Positions 1 through 8,705 of a DNA stretch of 64,000 bases are shown piece by piece. The notes under the pieces are model-generated. The model searched no databases. It was not told where the DNA came from and saw only the letters and a list, made by a program, of their open reading frames with translations. Source of the DNA: Rhizobiaceae bacterium (GTDB lineage Bacteria; Pseudomonadota; Alphaproteobacteria; Rhizobiales; Rhizobiaceae); NCBI GenBank assembly GCA_023953835.1, contig JAMLJB010000004.1, positions 62,001 through 126,000 of the forward strand. The letters run 5' to 3'. Made by a program: the position numbers and the translations under genes. Numbering within the stretch: the first letter of the stretch is position 1; every line of letters starts with the position of its first letter.

Positions 1-162
1 TCCGGGCTTGGGGAATTGTCTGACTGAACGGGATCGCCATTCTTCGACATCTGGTCTTTCAATTGGCCGTATTCGCTGCGACGTACGCTCTCGGCCACGT
101 TGCGTGAACCTGAGCATTTCCGAGAATATCAACTCTTTCCGCGCCGCTTCTTTTGTGCGAAC

Positions 163-178
163 TTCTACTCTAGTGAAA
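163..178 (+). promoter_or_regulatory. Putative transfer-regulon operator (copy 1), upstream of relaxase
   Basis: The 16-mer TTCTACTCTAGTGAAA lies 19 bases before the relaxase start. It matches, at 15 of 16 positions and in the same orientation relative to its gene, a sequence upstream of virB8, and a close variant lies upstream of the first gene of the virB operon. Shared occurrence before three transfer transcription units suggests a common regulator binding site. No regulator is identified. The rest of positions 1-197 shows no convincing gene; an oriT would be expected near here but I cannot recognise one. Confidence 0.55.
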
Positions 179-197
179 TTGTCGATCGCCATGCACG

Positions 198-2219
198 ATG
201 AGCAGCTCACCCCTCAATCCCAACCAGTCTAAACAACGGCTGCCGTTCTTCCACGAGCTGCTTGAAGATGACGATCGCCGCGGGGGAGGCGGCAGAGGCA
301 GAACAGGTGACCCGCGGCCCCGTCATCAAAAAGGCGCTAAATCCCGCCCCGCCCCCCATGCGACAAGCACTGCCCTAAGCCGCGCCACAGGCCATAATGC
401 GGTGGTCGTGAAAGTGCTTTCCTATGGTGCCGGCGCGGGATCCGCTCGCAATGTGCTCGAGTACCAATCAAAAGAAGAACGCGCGATCGACCAGGACGGC
501 CGCGAAGTCACCAGCATCAAGGATGCTGTCGCTCAATGGGAACGTGAATTCACCAAGCGCGACGGTTCCAAAGATGTCCTTTTCCTCAGCTATGAGCTAC
601 CCAACACCGACCGTGAAACCATTGCAAAAGCCCTGGACGATCTGGCGAACGACGGCATCATCCAGGATGGCGATACGCAACGTACCTTCGCATTTAGCAT
701 TGGCCCCGGCATCAAGGATCAAACACGGCTTCAGATCGCCATCGTCATGGCTCACGAGAAGTCCGAACGCGCCGATCGTGCAACTGACAACCAGGTTAGC
801 CCCACCATTGAAAATGTCCAGGCGATCGACCTTCGCATCGATGCCCGCCTCAAAGAACGGGGCATTGCCCCACTATCCCGTTATCCCGCCAAATTTGCAT
901 CCGGCCCCAAGGGGCTCAATGCCACCCTTCACGCCATGCAGCGGCAGGACAATGCGGTCACGCTGTCAACCCACTCTCACCTGGTCGAGCGCGACAATAA
1001 GACACCGATCTACAAGCGCACCAATGAACGCCGCGCGATCACAACGAGCGATCATAAGGAGCTCACCCGTGAAGGCCGTACCGTTGGTGCTCTTCTCCAG
1101 AGCCGACAGCCCCGCGACTTCATGCACCTACTTCTGTCCGGCCCCGCCAATGTGGACCGGGACAAATTCATCGAAGCCGCAGGGGAATTCCTTGATTCCG
1201 AATTTCGAGGTCACCGCTTTGCCTACGCGGTTCACAATCGACATGAGAAAAACAAGCATCCCCATGTCCACGCCATCGTCAGTCTTCGTGGGCCTGGCGG
1301 CCAACGCCTCAATCCATATACCCCGCATTTTGTCGGCTGGCGCGAACGCTTCGCTGAGAAAGCCCGAGAAAAGGGGCTCGCTATCGATCATCAGCGGCGC
1401 CTAGAGAGAGCTGGTCCGCCTCCCGTCAAGCGCTGGGAGTGGGAAATGTTCCGCCGCATGGGCGCCTACACGCCGCCCAACGTCATGACCAAGGTCATGA
1501 ACAAGATCCGCGATACACCGACAGCCCCAACAATGCAGGCCGGCGTCGACCGCTTTAACACGTCAAAGAAGTCGCTTAATCGCGTCATTGATATGCTCGA
1601 CACGATTGCCAAGGATCGATCGCAACCGAGTACTGCGCGCGAACTCACCAAAGATCTGACAATCGGACTGAGGCGCGAATACCGGCGTCTGCAAGACGCC
1701 GTCTCCCACGGCGATCTTCCATCGCACGAGAAAGGTGAAATCCATATGCTGCGCAACACACCCATCACGTCCAAACAAGCGAAGACCGCGATAGACGCAA
1801 TCACCACGTCGGCTGCGACCGTCGCAAAGGCGATCACCAATCCTACTGACCGCGCGATCTTCGAATCCGCGACCAAGGTCATCGACAAGGTCGTCAAGCT
1901 GCAGCTCGACTCGCGGGTGGCCAAAGGCAAGGACCGAAACAACGAAAGAGCCACGAACGCGACGTCGACCAAATCGGCCGCCGGCCGCGACGTTGCGCTT
2001 GAAAAGGGCGAAATCGACCGGACCTCGACCAATCGCAGCGTCGACGTTTCACGCATCGCCCAGGCCAATCAGGGCAGGGCGGTTGCCGACGATCGCCATG
2101 AGCGCGGCCGCGATAGAGCGAAAGAGCGCGAGCAGGAAAAGCAGACAGACCGCCAGATCCCGTCTCGCGTCGTCCTGACCCCTCCGAAAGACCGTGATCG
2201 CGGCGATCGCAGCCGCTAG
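198..2219 (+). CDS. VirD2-like conjugative relaxase
   Basis: Relaxase of the HUH endonuclease class, expected to nick one strand at oriT and stay bound to it during conjugation. The protein has 673 residues. The metal-binding motif HPHVH is at residues 354-358, followed by the hydrophobic strand AIVSL, as in MOBP/VirD2-type relaxases; the catalytic tyrosine was not assigned. The first about 70 residues are low complexity and Gly/Arg-rich. The last about 150 residues are highly charged, Arg/Lys/Glu-rich, as is common for the tail read by the coupling protein. The ATG at 198 has no clear ribosome binding site; an ATG at 191 is in another frame. The next gene starts 15 bases downstream. The VirB/VirD4 genes at the other end of the window are the natural partners. 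Confidence 0.9.
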   Translation: MSSSPLNPNQSKQRLPFFHELLEDDDRRGGGGRGRTGDPRPRHQKGAKSRPAPHATSTALSRATGHNAVVVKVLSYGAGAGSARNVLEYQSKEERAIDQDGREVTSIKDAVAQWEREFTKRDGSKDVLFLSYELPNTDRETIAKALDDLANDGIIQDGDTQRTFAFSIGPGIKDQTRLQIAIVMAHEKSERADRATDNQVSPTIENVQAIDLRIDARLKERGIAPLSRYPAKFASGPKGLNATLHAMQRQDNAVTLSTHSHLVERDNKTPIYKRTNERRAITTSDHKELTREGRTVGALLQSRQPRDFMHLLLSGPANVDRDKFIEAAGEFLDSEFRGHRFAYAVHNRHEKNKHPHVHAIVSLRGPGGQRLNPYTPHFVGWRERFAEKAREKGLAIDHQRRLERAGPPPVKRWEWEMFRRMGAYTPPNVMTKVMNKIRDTPTAPTMQAGVDRFNTSKKSLNRVIDMLDTIAKDRSQPSTARELTKDLTIGLRREYRRLQDAVSHGDLPSHEKGEIHMLRNTPITSKQAKTAIDAITTSAATVAKAITNPTDRAIFESATKVIDKVVKLQLDSRVAKGKDRNNERATNATSTKSAAGRDVALEKGEIDRTSTNRSVDVSRIAQANQGRAVADDRHERGRDRAKEREQEKQTDRQIPSRVVLTPPKDRDRGDRSR

Positions 2220-2234
2220 AGATGGGTCGGGCGT

Positions 2235-2783
2235 ATGAGCAACATCATCACGTTTCCGATCAAAATCGGCCACGTCAGCGACGTGCGATGCGAGCCTCTT
2301 GGAATTTCCTTTCCCTCAATCTTCCGCATCGAGCAGCGCGTCACGCCCGATCTAATCGCTGCCTATGACTTGTCCGATGTTCAGCCGGGCATCGAGATCT
2401 ATCACTCGCTCCACAACGACACCTCCGTCTATCCCGGATTCGTCGGACTCAAGACAATCTCGACCCTGGACGATTTCGATCGTTACTCGCTTGTGGTGCG
2501 CCATCATCCCACGGCCGAGTCCGCCACTGCCTACCTCCAGGCACTTTACGACTATGGCCTCGCCGACCAGCTCGAGATGCGTATTTGTCGGGCAGGGCAG
2601 GGGGTCTTTTCAATGATCAACAGGCCTACCAGGCCCGACTGGCCCGCACCGATGATCGTCTATACAGCCAACATCGACCACGCCTCCAATTCGCGCATTG
2701 GCGACATCTGGCAACGCGCGATTTCAACTGCCGGCGACTGGCACGACGATCTTTCTCTCGCAGATCCAATGTCGGTCGTATGA
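2235..2783 (+). CDS. Hypothetical protein in relaxase operon
   Basis: A 182-residue protein that I do not recognise. It has no signal peptide or membrane segment and is mixed acidic and hydrophobic, with a central HHPTAESATAYLQALYDYG stretch that looks helical. It begins 15 bases after the relaxase stop, and its own stop overlaps the next start (ATGA at 2780-2783), so the three genes are probably co-transcribed and translationally coupled. A role in transfer is possible from position alone. Codon use resembles its neighbours. Confidence 0.7.
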   Translation: MSNIITFPIKIGHVSDVRCEPLGISFPSIFRIEQRVTPDLIAAYDLSDVQPGIEIYHSLHNDTSVYPGFVGLKTISTLDDFDRYSLVVRHHPTAESATAYLQALYDYGLADQLEMRICRAGQGVFSMINRPTRPDWPAPMIVYTANIDHASNSRIGDIWQRAISTAGDWHDDLSLADPMSVV

Positions 2784-3259
2784 GCTCGGGCCGGACAGTT
2801 CTGCTTACGGCACTACCGGGCCTGATCCTTATCAGTTTTGCTCTGACGGTCCTCGCCGGCTCTGATCGTTCCCCACCAGCCGCCAATCCCACGGAACGCT
2901 GCACGCTCTATTTCAGCGGCAACATCAGCCTCGCAAATGTTCCCGTCGCCAGGACCGCCGCACAGATGGCCCAAGGGCTCATGTACCGTGAAGACGCAGG
3001 ATCCGGAATGCTCTTTTCATGGCCATCGACCGAGCCGCGCGTGTTTTGGATGCGCAATACACACATGCCGCTTTCCGTCGGTTTCATCTCTGCGGATGGC
3101 ACCCTGTTCGCCATCGAGGATATGGCGCCCAACACCGACGATTATCATTACTCGATACAGCCGGCATCTGATGCCTTGGAGCTCGCCCAAGGCGCGTTCG
3201 TTCGAAATGGCCTGACACCTGGTTCGCGCCTGATACGACGAGAATGCCGTCCAGATTGA
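2780..3259 (+). CDS. DUF192 family exported protein
   Basis: A 159-residue protein of the DUF192 family, whose biochemical role is not established. The first about 27 residues form a signal peptide or membrane anchor (VLLTALPGLILISFALTVLAG). The conserved DUF192 signature follows: a TAAQMAQGLMYRE segment, then the GSGMLFSWP and FWMRNTHMPLSVGFI blocks and a late IEDMAPNT motif. The start is taken as ATG 2780, which overlaps the preceding stop by four bases; the reading frame stays open further upstream but that part lies inside the previous gene. It is probably co-transcribed with the relaxase gene. Confidence 0.85.
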   Translation: MSSGRTVLLTALPGLILISFALTVLAGSDRSPPAANPTERCTLYFSGNISLANVPVARTAAQMAQGLMYREDAGSGMLFSWPSTEPRVFWMRNTHMPLSVGFISADGTLFAIEDMAPNTDDYHYSIQPASDALELAQGAFVRNGLTPGSRLIRRECRPD

Positions 3260-3331
3260 CGAGGCTGCGTTGCATGGCTTCGTCGACCCTCGTGTCGACC
3301 ACTGAATTGTCTATCGACAAGACCCGCCACG

Positions 3332-3568
3332 GTGACAGGCATCGGCGATCCGGAGCTTGCGATCGTCAAATGGTTCAATCGCGGCAGAGGATTTGGCTTT
3401 CTCACCCGCGGTCCCGCGACCGAGGATATTTTCGTTCATATGGAAACCTTGCGGCGGTTCGGTATCACCAGTCTGCTGCCCGGAGATGCCGTCAGGGTGC
3501 GCTTCGGTCGCGGCGCCAATGGCCTGATGGCCGTCGACATCCGCGCGGTTGCTTCATCAATGCCTTGA
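3332..3568 (+). CDS. Cold-shock domain protein (single domain)
   Basis: A 78-residue CspA-type protein that would bind single-stranded nucleic acid as a small beta-barrel. It shows the RNP1-like block KWFNRGRGFGFLTR and the RNP2-like block DIFVHMETLRR. The GTG start at 3332 is the only reasonable one in frame. The protein is very similar to the C-terminal domain of the double cold-shock protein at 38178-38741, sharing IFVHMETLRRFG and the LLPGDAV and RFGRGA blocks. It may be a single-domain relative or a truncated copy of such a gene. Positions 3569-3702 hold nothing recognisable. Confidence 0.8.
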   Translation: MTGIGDPELAIVKWFNRGRGFGFLTRGPATEDIFVHMETLRRFGITSLLPGDAVRVRFGRGANGLMAVDIRAVASSMP

Positions 3569-3702
3569 ATGCCGCGATCATGCGGTTTCGTGATTAACCA
3601 AGCATCTGATACTTGATCACGCACGCGCCCCTCCCGCCGGCAGCATGTAGAGACTAATCCCTTCTCGCTCCTGTCGAAGGTGACAAAATCGCCGTCTGAA
3701 AG

Positions 3703-3897
3703 CTATGTTCGATATAGAACACGATATCGTGGTCCGTGACCATTGCCCACATACGCCGGCTCAAGATAATGCACGGCGATAATTCGCTCCGGCGATACGC
3801 CTTCCTGCGCCAGGCCGACGTTCAAGGCTTCGACGGTCGCTTTCGTGACCAGTTCTTCGACCATCGACGCGTTTGCTTCCTGTTCCAAAACGGCCAT
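3703..3897 (-). CDS. Small hypothetical protein
   Basis: A 64-residue protein starting MAVLEQEANASMVEELVTKA and ending in a basic HGPRYRVLYRT tail; I cannot assign a function. The frame is open 43 codons further upstream, but the ATG at 3897 has a good ribosome binding site (GGAG seven bases before) and the upstream part reads less like protein, so the short form is preferred. The SPERIIAVHYLEP segment looks like a folded beta-alpha unit. It stands alone on the minus strand. Confidence 0.6.
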   Translation of the reverse strand: MAVLEQEANASMVEELVTKATVEALNVGLAQEGVSPERIIAVHYLEPAYVGNGHGPRYRVLYRT

Positions 3898-4119
3898 TCT
3901 CTTCTCCAATCTTTCAGGCTCAATAACGACCCGGCTGGGGAACGGATGAATCGGCGCCAAGACAAGATCACTCACAAATGGCAACGCCGAGAAATAGAGG
4001 CACGTCAGATCGCCTCCAGAGACCATGATTCTTCCCGCATTGACGAAAATATGACCCGCGAACAGATTTATGGGTTTTGGATGCTCTCGCTTCCGATCGA
4101 AAGCCTTTGAAATGTCGGG

Positions 4120-4380
4120 CTAATGGACGCTCTTCTCCCAGTCGAAAGCAACATCGAAGCCTGCTTCGATTGCTATCTCGGCGACCATATCCGCAAGCTT
4201 AGCAGCCGGAACTGTCGATGTTTCCGGCGACTGCCTCTTGATCACCTTGATAGCGTCAGATGTGGAGATTAGCGGGTTTTCCAAGCGTTCGCTCAGATAG
4301 CGGAGAATGGCCTTGCGCACCTCCGATGACATGCGGTTTGCTGGCGAGGCGAGTTGCCTTCTTGCATTCATCAGCGGCAT
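4120..4380 (-). CDS. Small hypothetical protein
   Basis: An 86-residue soluble protein of unknown function, predicted mostly helical, with a basic N-terminus (MNARRQLASPANRMSSEVRKA) and an acidic end. A purine-rich GGAAGG stretch lies just before ATG 4380; the ATG at 4371, with better spacing, is equally possible. It is transcribed away from the GlxA-type regulator that begins at 4553. No motif suggests a catalytic role. Confidence 0.6.
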   Translation of the reverse strand: MPLMNARRQLASPANRMSSEVRKAILRYLSERLENPLISTSDAIKVIKRQSPETSTVPAAKLADMVAEIAIEAGFDVAFDWEKSVH

Positions 4381-4516
4381 CCCTTCCTTTCAAGCGAGGA
4401 CGTAGGACAAACGCCAATTCTGTCGAGGTTTGATCGACCGTAAACCCGAAACGTCGCTAACCAACGAGTGGCCTATTGCAGCGCTTCAACTTCTTGCACT
4501 CTACGGGTGAAACACC

Positions 4517-4553
4517 TTGGCAGAAATGACGAAAATATGGTAATGTCCGCCAA
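4517..4553. promoter_or_regulatory. Operator-like site O1 for the GlxA-type regulator
   Basis: A 37-bp element with TTGGCAG at the left end and CCGCCAA at the right end, an imperfect inverted repeat. The right half overlaps the start codon of the regulator gene at 4553. Two more elements with the same end sequences and identical 30-bp half-site spacing occur at 5579 and 6248. This points to autoregulation by the adjacent AraC-type protein. Confidence 0.65.
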
Positions 4554-5524
4554 TGCACCATGTGACCTTCATCGCCTATCCAGGGTTCGAACTGCTCGAC
4601 ATTTCGGGCCCGGCCTCCGTCTTCGGCGGCGCTAACCGCGCCCTGCAACAACAAGGCGCGCGTGCCTTCTATGAGGTCGTGATCGCCTCGGCATCGGGCG
4701 GTTTGGTCGAAAGCAGCAGCGGCATCGCGCTGGAGACACGGCCGATCGCTGGACTGAGCCCTGCCGAAGCCGAAACCGTGTTGATCGTCGGTGCCGAGCG
4801 CGAACGATTGTTGCCTGCTATGGCCGACCCCGATCTCCGGGCTGCTTTGCCGGCGCTCGCCAACGAGGCAGAGCGCTTCGGCTCGGTCTGCACCGGCGGT
4901 TTTGTGCTGGCCGCGTTCGGAATGCTCGAAGGGCATCGTGTCGCGACCCATTGGGACTCCTCGCGGCCGCTCTCGGAAACGTTTCCCGGTGTCATTGTCG
5001 ATCCCGATGCGCTCTACGTCGTCGACGGCAGGCTCTGGACCTCGGCGGGTGTGACCACCGGCATCGATATGGCGCTGGCCATGGTCGCAAGCGATCTTGA
5101 TGCCAGCATCGCCGGCGAAGTCGCCAAGCGCCTGGTCCTCTATGCCAGACGGCCCGGCTACCAGTCGCAGTTCAGCCCGGTCCTCAAGGCGCAGGTGAAA
5201 GGTGACAGCCCATTCGCCGAACTGATCGGCTGGATCCAGTCGAACCTCGACGCACCGCTGGATGTGCCGTCGCTTGCCGAGCGCGCCGGCATGACCGAAC
5301 GCACCTTTCATCGCAAATTCGTAGCGGCGACCGGTGAGACGCCGGCTCACTTCGTTGAGACGGCGAGGCTCGACACGGCGCGCCTGTTGCTCTCGCGCGG
5401 ACTACCGTTGAAGACGGTCGCGATGCAGGTAGGTCTGTTCCCGGCGGCACGCTTCACGGAAGCTTTCGAGCGCCATTTCGGCGTCGCCCCGCGGCTATTC
5501 CGCGAAATGCACGCGGATCTCTGA
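4553..5524 (+). CDS. GlxA-family transcriptional regulator (DJ-1/PfpI + AraC HTH)
   Basis: A 323-residue regulator. The N-terminal half (about residues 1-190) is a DJ-1/PfpI-like class I glutamine-amidotransferase fold with Cys113 in SVCTGGFVLAAFG, the usual nucleophile-elbow position. The C-terminal part (about 220-323) is an AraC/XylS double helix-turn-helix (LAERAGMTERTFHRKF, then TVAMQVGLFPAARFTEAF, and FGVAPRLFR). Members of this group usually act as activators responding to small metabolites; the ligand here is unknown. The likely operator overlaps its own start, and similar sites lie before the DoxX-like gene and the second PfpI-like gene, so these probably form its regulon. Confidence 0.88.
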   Translation: MHHVTFIAYPGFELLDISGPASVFGGANRALQQQGARAFYEVVIASASGGLVESSSGIALETRPIAGLSPAEAETVLIVGAERERLLPAMADPDLRAALPALANEAERFGSVCTGGFVLAAFGMLEGHRVATHWDSSRPLSETFPGVIVDPDALYVVDGRLWTSAGVTTGIDMALAMVASDLDASIAGEVAKRLVLYARRPGYQSQFSPVLKAQVKGDSPFAELIGWIQSNLDAPLDVPSLAERAGMTERTFHRKFVAATGETPAHFVETARLDTARLLLSRGLPLKTVAMQVGLFPAARFTEAFERHFGVAPRLFREMHADL

Positions 5525-5578
5525 TCGTCTGCGTCTTCGATCGAGAAGCGGCTGAGTATGAGCAATCGTACCCGCTCT

Positions 5579-5615
5579 TTGGCAGATATTCTGATCTTTA
5601 TGTCATTTCGACCAA
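5579..5615. promoter_or_regulatory. Operator-like site O2, upstream of DoxX-like gene
   Basis: Same architecture as the site at 4517: TTGGCAG at 5579-5585, then CGACCAA at 5609-5615, half-sites again 30 bp apart start to start, with ATGTC just left of the right half. It lies 102 bases before the DoxX-like gene, a normal activator distance. The remainder of the 5525-5717 gap shows no gene. Confidence 0.5.
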
Positions 5616-5717
5616 CACGGAGCATCGTTATGCTGAATGAGATCCTCGATCCCGCTTCGCGGGGAACGGAGGCCAGGGAAGCCTGTTCCTTTCACCTAAA
5701 CCGACTGGGAGTATCAC

Positions 5718-6134
5718 ATGTCCGGCACCTGGACGACGAAACCGAGCGGAGACCGCCTGGCAATATGCGGCTGGATAGTAAGCGGCCTCGTCACCGCATT
5801 CCTTCTGATCGATGCAACGATGAAACTCCTGGCGCTACCAATTGTGCTGGAGATGAACGGGCAGATTGGTTTCCCGGGCGCGGCGATGGCGCGTGAACTG
5901 GGTATCATCCTTCTGGTTTGCACCGTTCTTTATATTGTGCCGCGCACTACGGCGTTGGGTGCGATACTGCTGACCGGCTACCTTGGAGGCGCGATCGCTA
6001 CTCATCTTCGCGTTGGCAGTCCGCTTGTCACACATACTCTGTTTGGTGTTTTCCTGGGACTCTTCATCTGGGGAGGGCTGTATCTGCGCGATGCGAGGAT
6101 ACGGGAGCTGATCCCCTTCAGGAGCGGTGTCTGA
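5718..6134 (+). CDS. DoxX-like small integral membrane protein
   Basis: A 138-residue protein of the DoxX-like type with four predicted membrane helices: about residues 16-38, 58-75, 80-98 and 105-122 (for example IILLVCTVLYIVP, LGAILLTGYLGGAIATHL and LFGVFLGLFIWGGLYL). The LLTGYLGGAIATHLR segment is the typical conserved block of the family. The precise function of such proteins is unknown; relatives have been linked to redox stress. The start ATG 5718 has an upstream GGGAG. An operator-like site 102 bases upstream links it to the GlxA-type regulator. Confidence 0.8.
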   Translation: MSGTWTTKPSGDRLAICGWIVSGLVTAFLLIDATMKLLALPIVLEMNGQIGFPGAAMARELGIILLVCTVLYIVPRTTALGAILLTGYLGGAIATHLRVGSPLVTHTLFGVFLGLFIWGGLYLRDARIRELIPFRSGV

Positions 6135-6244
6135 AAATATACCGTCACCTGTCGAAATCCTCGCGCGGTCGCTGATGCGCTGTCGCTCTGGCGGTCACCC
6201 AAGGTCGAGTTCGAAACCTGGATAGACTACGAAGACCACGCAGT

Positions 6245-6287
6245 CCATTGGCAGAAAATACCATAGTATTGTCATGTCTGCCAATGG
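6245..6287. promoter_or_regulatory. Operator-like site O3, upstream of PfpI-like gene
   Basis: A perfect 11-bp inverted repeat, CCATTGGCAGA at 6245-6255 and TCTGCCAATGG at 6277-6287, with a 21-base spacer. The half-sites TTGGCAG and CTGCCAA start 30 bp apart, exactly as in the sites at 4517 and 5579. It ends about 50 bases before the start chosen for the PfpI-like gene. This is the best-preserved of the three sites. Confidence 0.65.
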
Positions 6288-6337
6288 CAAAGAACACTAA
6301 GCTGGCCGGGTCGAAAACGATTGAGGAAGAGCCGATC

Positions 6338-7486
6338 ATGTTTGCGCGTTACGTCATCTGGAGCGGGCTGGCGCTGTTGGCCCTGGCACTGGCCGGCTTC
6401 GGCGCCTGGATATTCAGCCTGCCCATGCCGAGCCGCGCCGAGGCGCAGGCGGTACCGCAGGGTGAAATGGACGCCATGCTGGCTTCGTTGAAGCCGCCGA
6501 AGCGGGAACGGCCCCTGGTCGTCGTCGTCGGCATCAATGATGCCACCGAGACCAACGATTACCTGATGCCGACAGGAATCCTGCGCCGGGCTGACATTGC
6601 CGACGTGGTTCTGCTGGCGACCGGACCCGGCCCGGTCAAGCTATATCCGGCGCTTGCCGTGGAACCCGACGCGACGGTCGCGGAATTCGATGCACGCAAT
6701 CCCGAAGGCGCCGACTATGTAATCGTTCCGGCCATGAACCGCGACGACGACCCGGTCGTCCTCGCCTGGCTTCAGGAACAGGCGAAGAAGGGAGCGACCG
6801 TCATCGCTGTTTGCGCCGGCGCCAAGGTCGCCGCCGCCGCCGGCCTCCTCGACGGCAAGCGCGCGACGACGCATTGGTACTATCGGAAAGGGATGTTCGA
6901 TCAGAATCCGTCGATCACCTATGTGGCCGACCGGCGAATGGTGACGGACAAGGGCGTCGCGACGACCACCGGCATTACGGCGGCCATGCCGATGATGCTG
7001 ACGCTGATCGAGGCTATTGCCGGACGGCAGAAGGCGGAAGCGGTCGCCCGCGATATCGGCCTGCCCGTCTGGAGCGCCCGCCATTCAAGCAGCGCCTTCC
7101 GGTTCACGCGGCCCTTCGCGACGACGGTGCTCGGCAATGTCCTCGCCTTCTGGAACCGCGAGCAGGTTGGCGTGGAGCTTCGGCCGGGCATGGACGAAGT
7201 GTCGCTCGGCCTGATCGCCGATGCCTGGTCGCGGACCTACAGGTCGAAGGCGGTGACGTTCGCCCCGACGGCGGCAGCGGTCGAGACCCGCAACGGCATT
7301 CGGGTCATTCCGGACGACGGCGCCGGTAACTGGTCGCAGGAGAAGCGCGTTTCCATCTTCCCGGACCGGAAACCGGTGGACGCTCTCAACCAGACGCTCC
7401 GCGCCATCGCTGCACGTTACAGCGAACGCACCGCCGATGTCGTCGCGATGCAGCTTGAGTACCCTTGGCCGGGAAGGGTGCGATAA
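6338..7486 (+). CDS. Membrane-anchored DJ-1/PfpI family protein
   Basis: A 382-residue protein. A single N-terminal membrane segment (YVIWSGLALLALALAGFGAWIF) is followed by a DJ-1/PfpI-like domain with a cysteine at residue 159 in VIAVCAGAKVAAAAGLLDGK and the THW motif found in the regulator's own PfpI domain. The C-terminal 130 residues are less typical. Catalysis (protease, glyoxalase or amidase-like) cannot be predicted. ATG 6338 is preferred; the frame is open back to 6248 but that part contains the operator O3. Position and operator suggest control by the GlxA-type regulator. Confidence 0.8.
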   Translation: MFARYVIWSGLALLALALAGFGAWIFSLPMPSRAEAQAVPQGEMDAMLASLKPPKRERPLVVVVGINDATETNDYLMPTGILRRADIADVVLLATGPGPVKLYPALAVEPDATVAEFDARNPEGADYVIVPAMNRDDDPVVLAWLQEQAKKGATVIAVCAGAKVAAAAGLLDGKRATTHWYYRKGMFDQNPSITYVADRRMVTDKGVATTTGITAAMPMMLTLIEAIAGRQKAEAVARDIGLPVWSARHSSSAFRFTRPFATTVLGNVLAFWNREQVGVELRPGMDEVSLGLIADAWSRTYRSKAVTFAPTAAAVETRNGIRVIPDDGAGNWSQEKRVSIFPDRKPVDALNQTLRAIAARYSERTADVVAMQLEYPWPGRVR

Positions 7487-7614
7487 CGACTTCCGGAAAC
7501 GAAGCGCGGTTGAAGAAAACGCGGACCGCGGCGTCGGTCGGCGGGCCGATCATCCGTCCTACGGATGCAATGTAGCGAATGCGGGCGCGGGCTGCTCCAT
7601 CAAATGAGGACGCC

Positions 7615-8430
7615 ATGACAGACATTCACGTCGGCTTTCAGAATGCGGACCGCGCCACCGAGGCGGAGACGCTGTTCAGATTTCTGGATGAAGTCAGCGC
7701 TCTGGACTCCATCCAGTCCTATCGCCGGCAAATGCTGGAACTGCATCCGCCAACATCGTCGGATCACGTTCTCGACATCGGATGCGGAATCGGCAACAGC
7801 ACGCTGGACCTTGCGTCGAAGGTGGGCGAAGCCGGCTTGATCATCGGCGTCGACAAAAGCGAAACGCTGATCGCAGAAGCACGGCGGCGGGCCGAAGGTC
7901 TTGACATGTCAGTTGCCTTTCAGATCGGCGACGCCTGCCGGCTGGACCATCCGGACGATCATTTCGACCTGTGCCGTATCGAACGCGTGCTCATGTACAT
8001 CGAGACGCCCGAACGTGCGCTCGACGAAATGATCCGGGTGCTGCGTCCCGGCGGCCACTTCGCGCTCTTCGAGTTCGACTACGATTGCATCGTGGTGGAT
8101 GCACCCGACAAACGACTGACGGAGCGGATCGTTCAACTCGCTTCCGACTCCATCCCCAGCCCGTGGATCGGGCGCCGTTTGCCGGGGCTGCTGCGCGAGC
8201 GGGGTGGGCGAAACCTGACCGTGACCCCCCACATGGTCTTTACGCCACTCGACCAGTTTCACCGGGTGATGGACGGAACGACGCGCACCGCGATCAGGCA
8301 AGGCGATCTTGAGGCTGCCGCGGTCGACCGATGGTGGAGCGATCTCGAGCGATCGGAAACCGACGGTGCATTCTTCGCCGGTTTCCTTGGTTTCATGGTC
8401 TGCGGCGATTCAGAGATGCGCGATCAATAG
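7615..8430 (+). CDS. Class I SAM-dependent methyltransferase
   Basis: A 271-residue cytoplasmic methyltransferase with motif I DIGCGIG at residues 54-60, an acidic loop GVDKSE at the end of strand 2, and LRPGGHFALFEFD as the post-III block. Substrate unknown; the fold resembles small-molecule methyltransferases of the UbiE/COQ5 type. The ATG at 7615 has GAGGA at the right distance; an ATG at 7579 in frame has none. It follows the PfpI-like gene by 128 bases and may belong to the same regulated group, but no operator copy lies directly upstream. Confidence 0.85.
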   Translation: MTDIHVGFQNADRATEAETLFRFLDEVSALDSIQSYRRQMLELHPPTSSDHVLDIGCGIGNSTLDLASKVGEAGLIIGVDKSETLIAEARRRAEGLDMSVAFQIGDACRLDHPDDHFDLCRIERVLMYIETPERALDEMIRVLRPGGHFALFEFDYDCIVVDAPDKRLTERIVQLASDSIPSPWIGRRLPGLLRERGGRNLTVTPHMVFTPLDQFHRVMDGTTRTAIRQGDLEAAAVDRWWSDLERSETDGAFFAGFLGFMVCGDSEMRDQ

Positions 8431-8460
8431 GCAGACGCAACGACCCGGATAGAGACGACC

Positions 8461-8620
8461 ATGAGAAAGATAATCAACTCGACCGACATCACCCTCGATG
8501 GGGTCGTCGAAAACCCGCATCATTGGCCAAGTCTTGACGATTCCCGGCAAGGCGGTCAGCTATGAAATTCAGACGTGTCGCGACCTTGCCGTGGGGAATC
8601 TCGCAGCGAGAGATCCGATA
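8461..8620 (+). pseudogene. Dihydrofolate-reductase/RibD-like gene fragment
   Basis: Starting at ATG 8461 the frame reads MRKIINSTDITLDGVVENPH, the typical N-terminus of the RibD C-terminal/dihydrofolate reductase-like family, then stops after 34 residues (8563-8565). The expected continuation YEIQT follows in the next frame (about 8551-8565), so the gene is frameshifted and then cut off; nothing of the remaining about 140 residues is visible before the next gene. It directly follows the methyltransferase gene. Confidence 0.65.
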
Positions 8621-8705
8621 TTCGATTCGGCTGAACCTTGCTATGGGAATCCGCTGAAGTCATTTGCCGCAGCAGCCAGATCGCCTATCGGGAGTTTTGG
8701 ACCAG

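Noticed and set aside
3244..3597. Plus-strand frame overlapping the cold-shock gene
   Set aside because: Shadow frame; the cold-shock domain in the other frame is unambiguous.
4431..4465. Possible further dif-like site (CGTAAACCCGAAACGTCG)
   Set aside because: Only part of the spacer and one arm resemble the consensus; too weak and outside the array.
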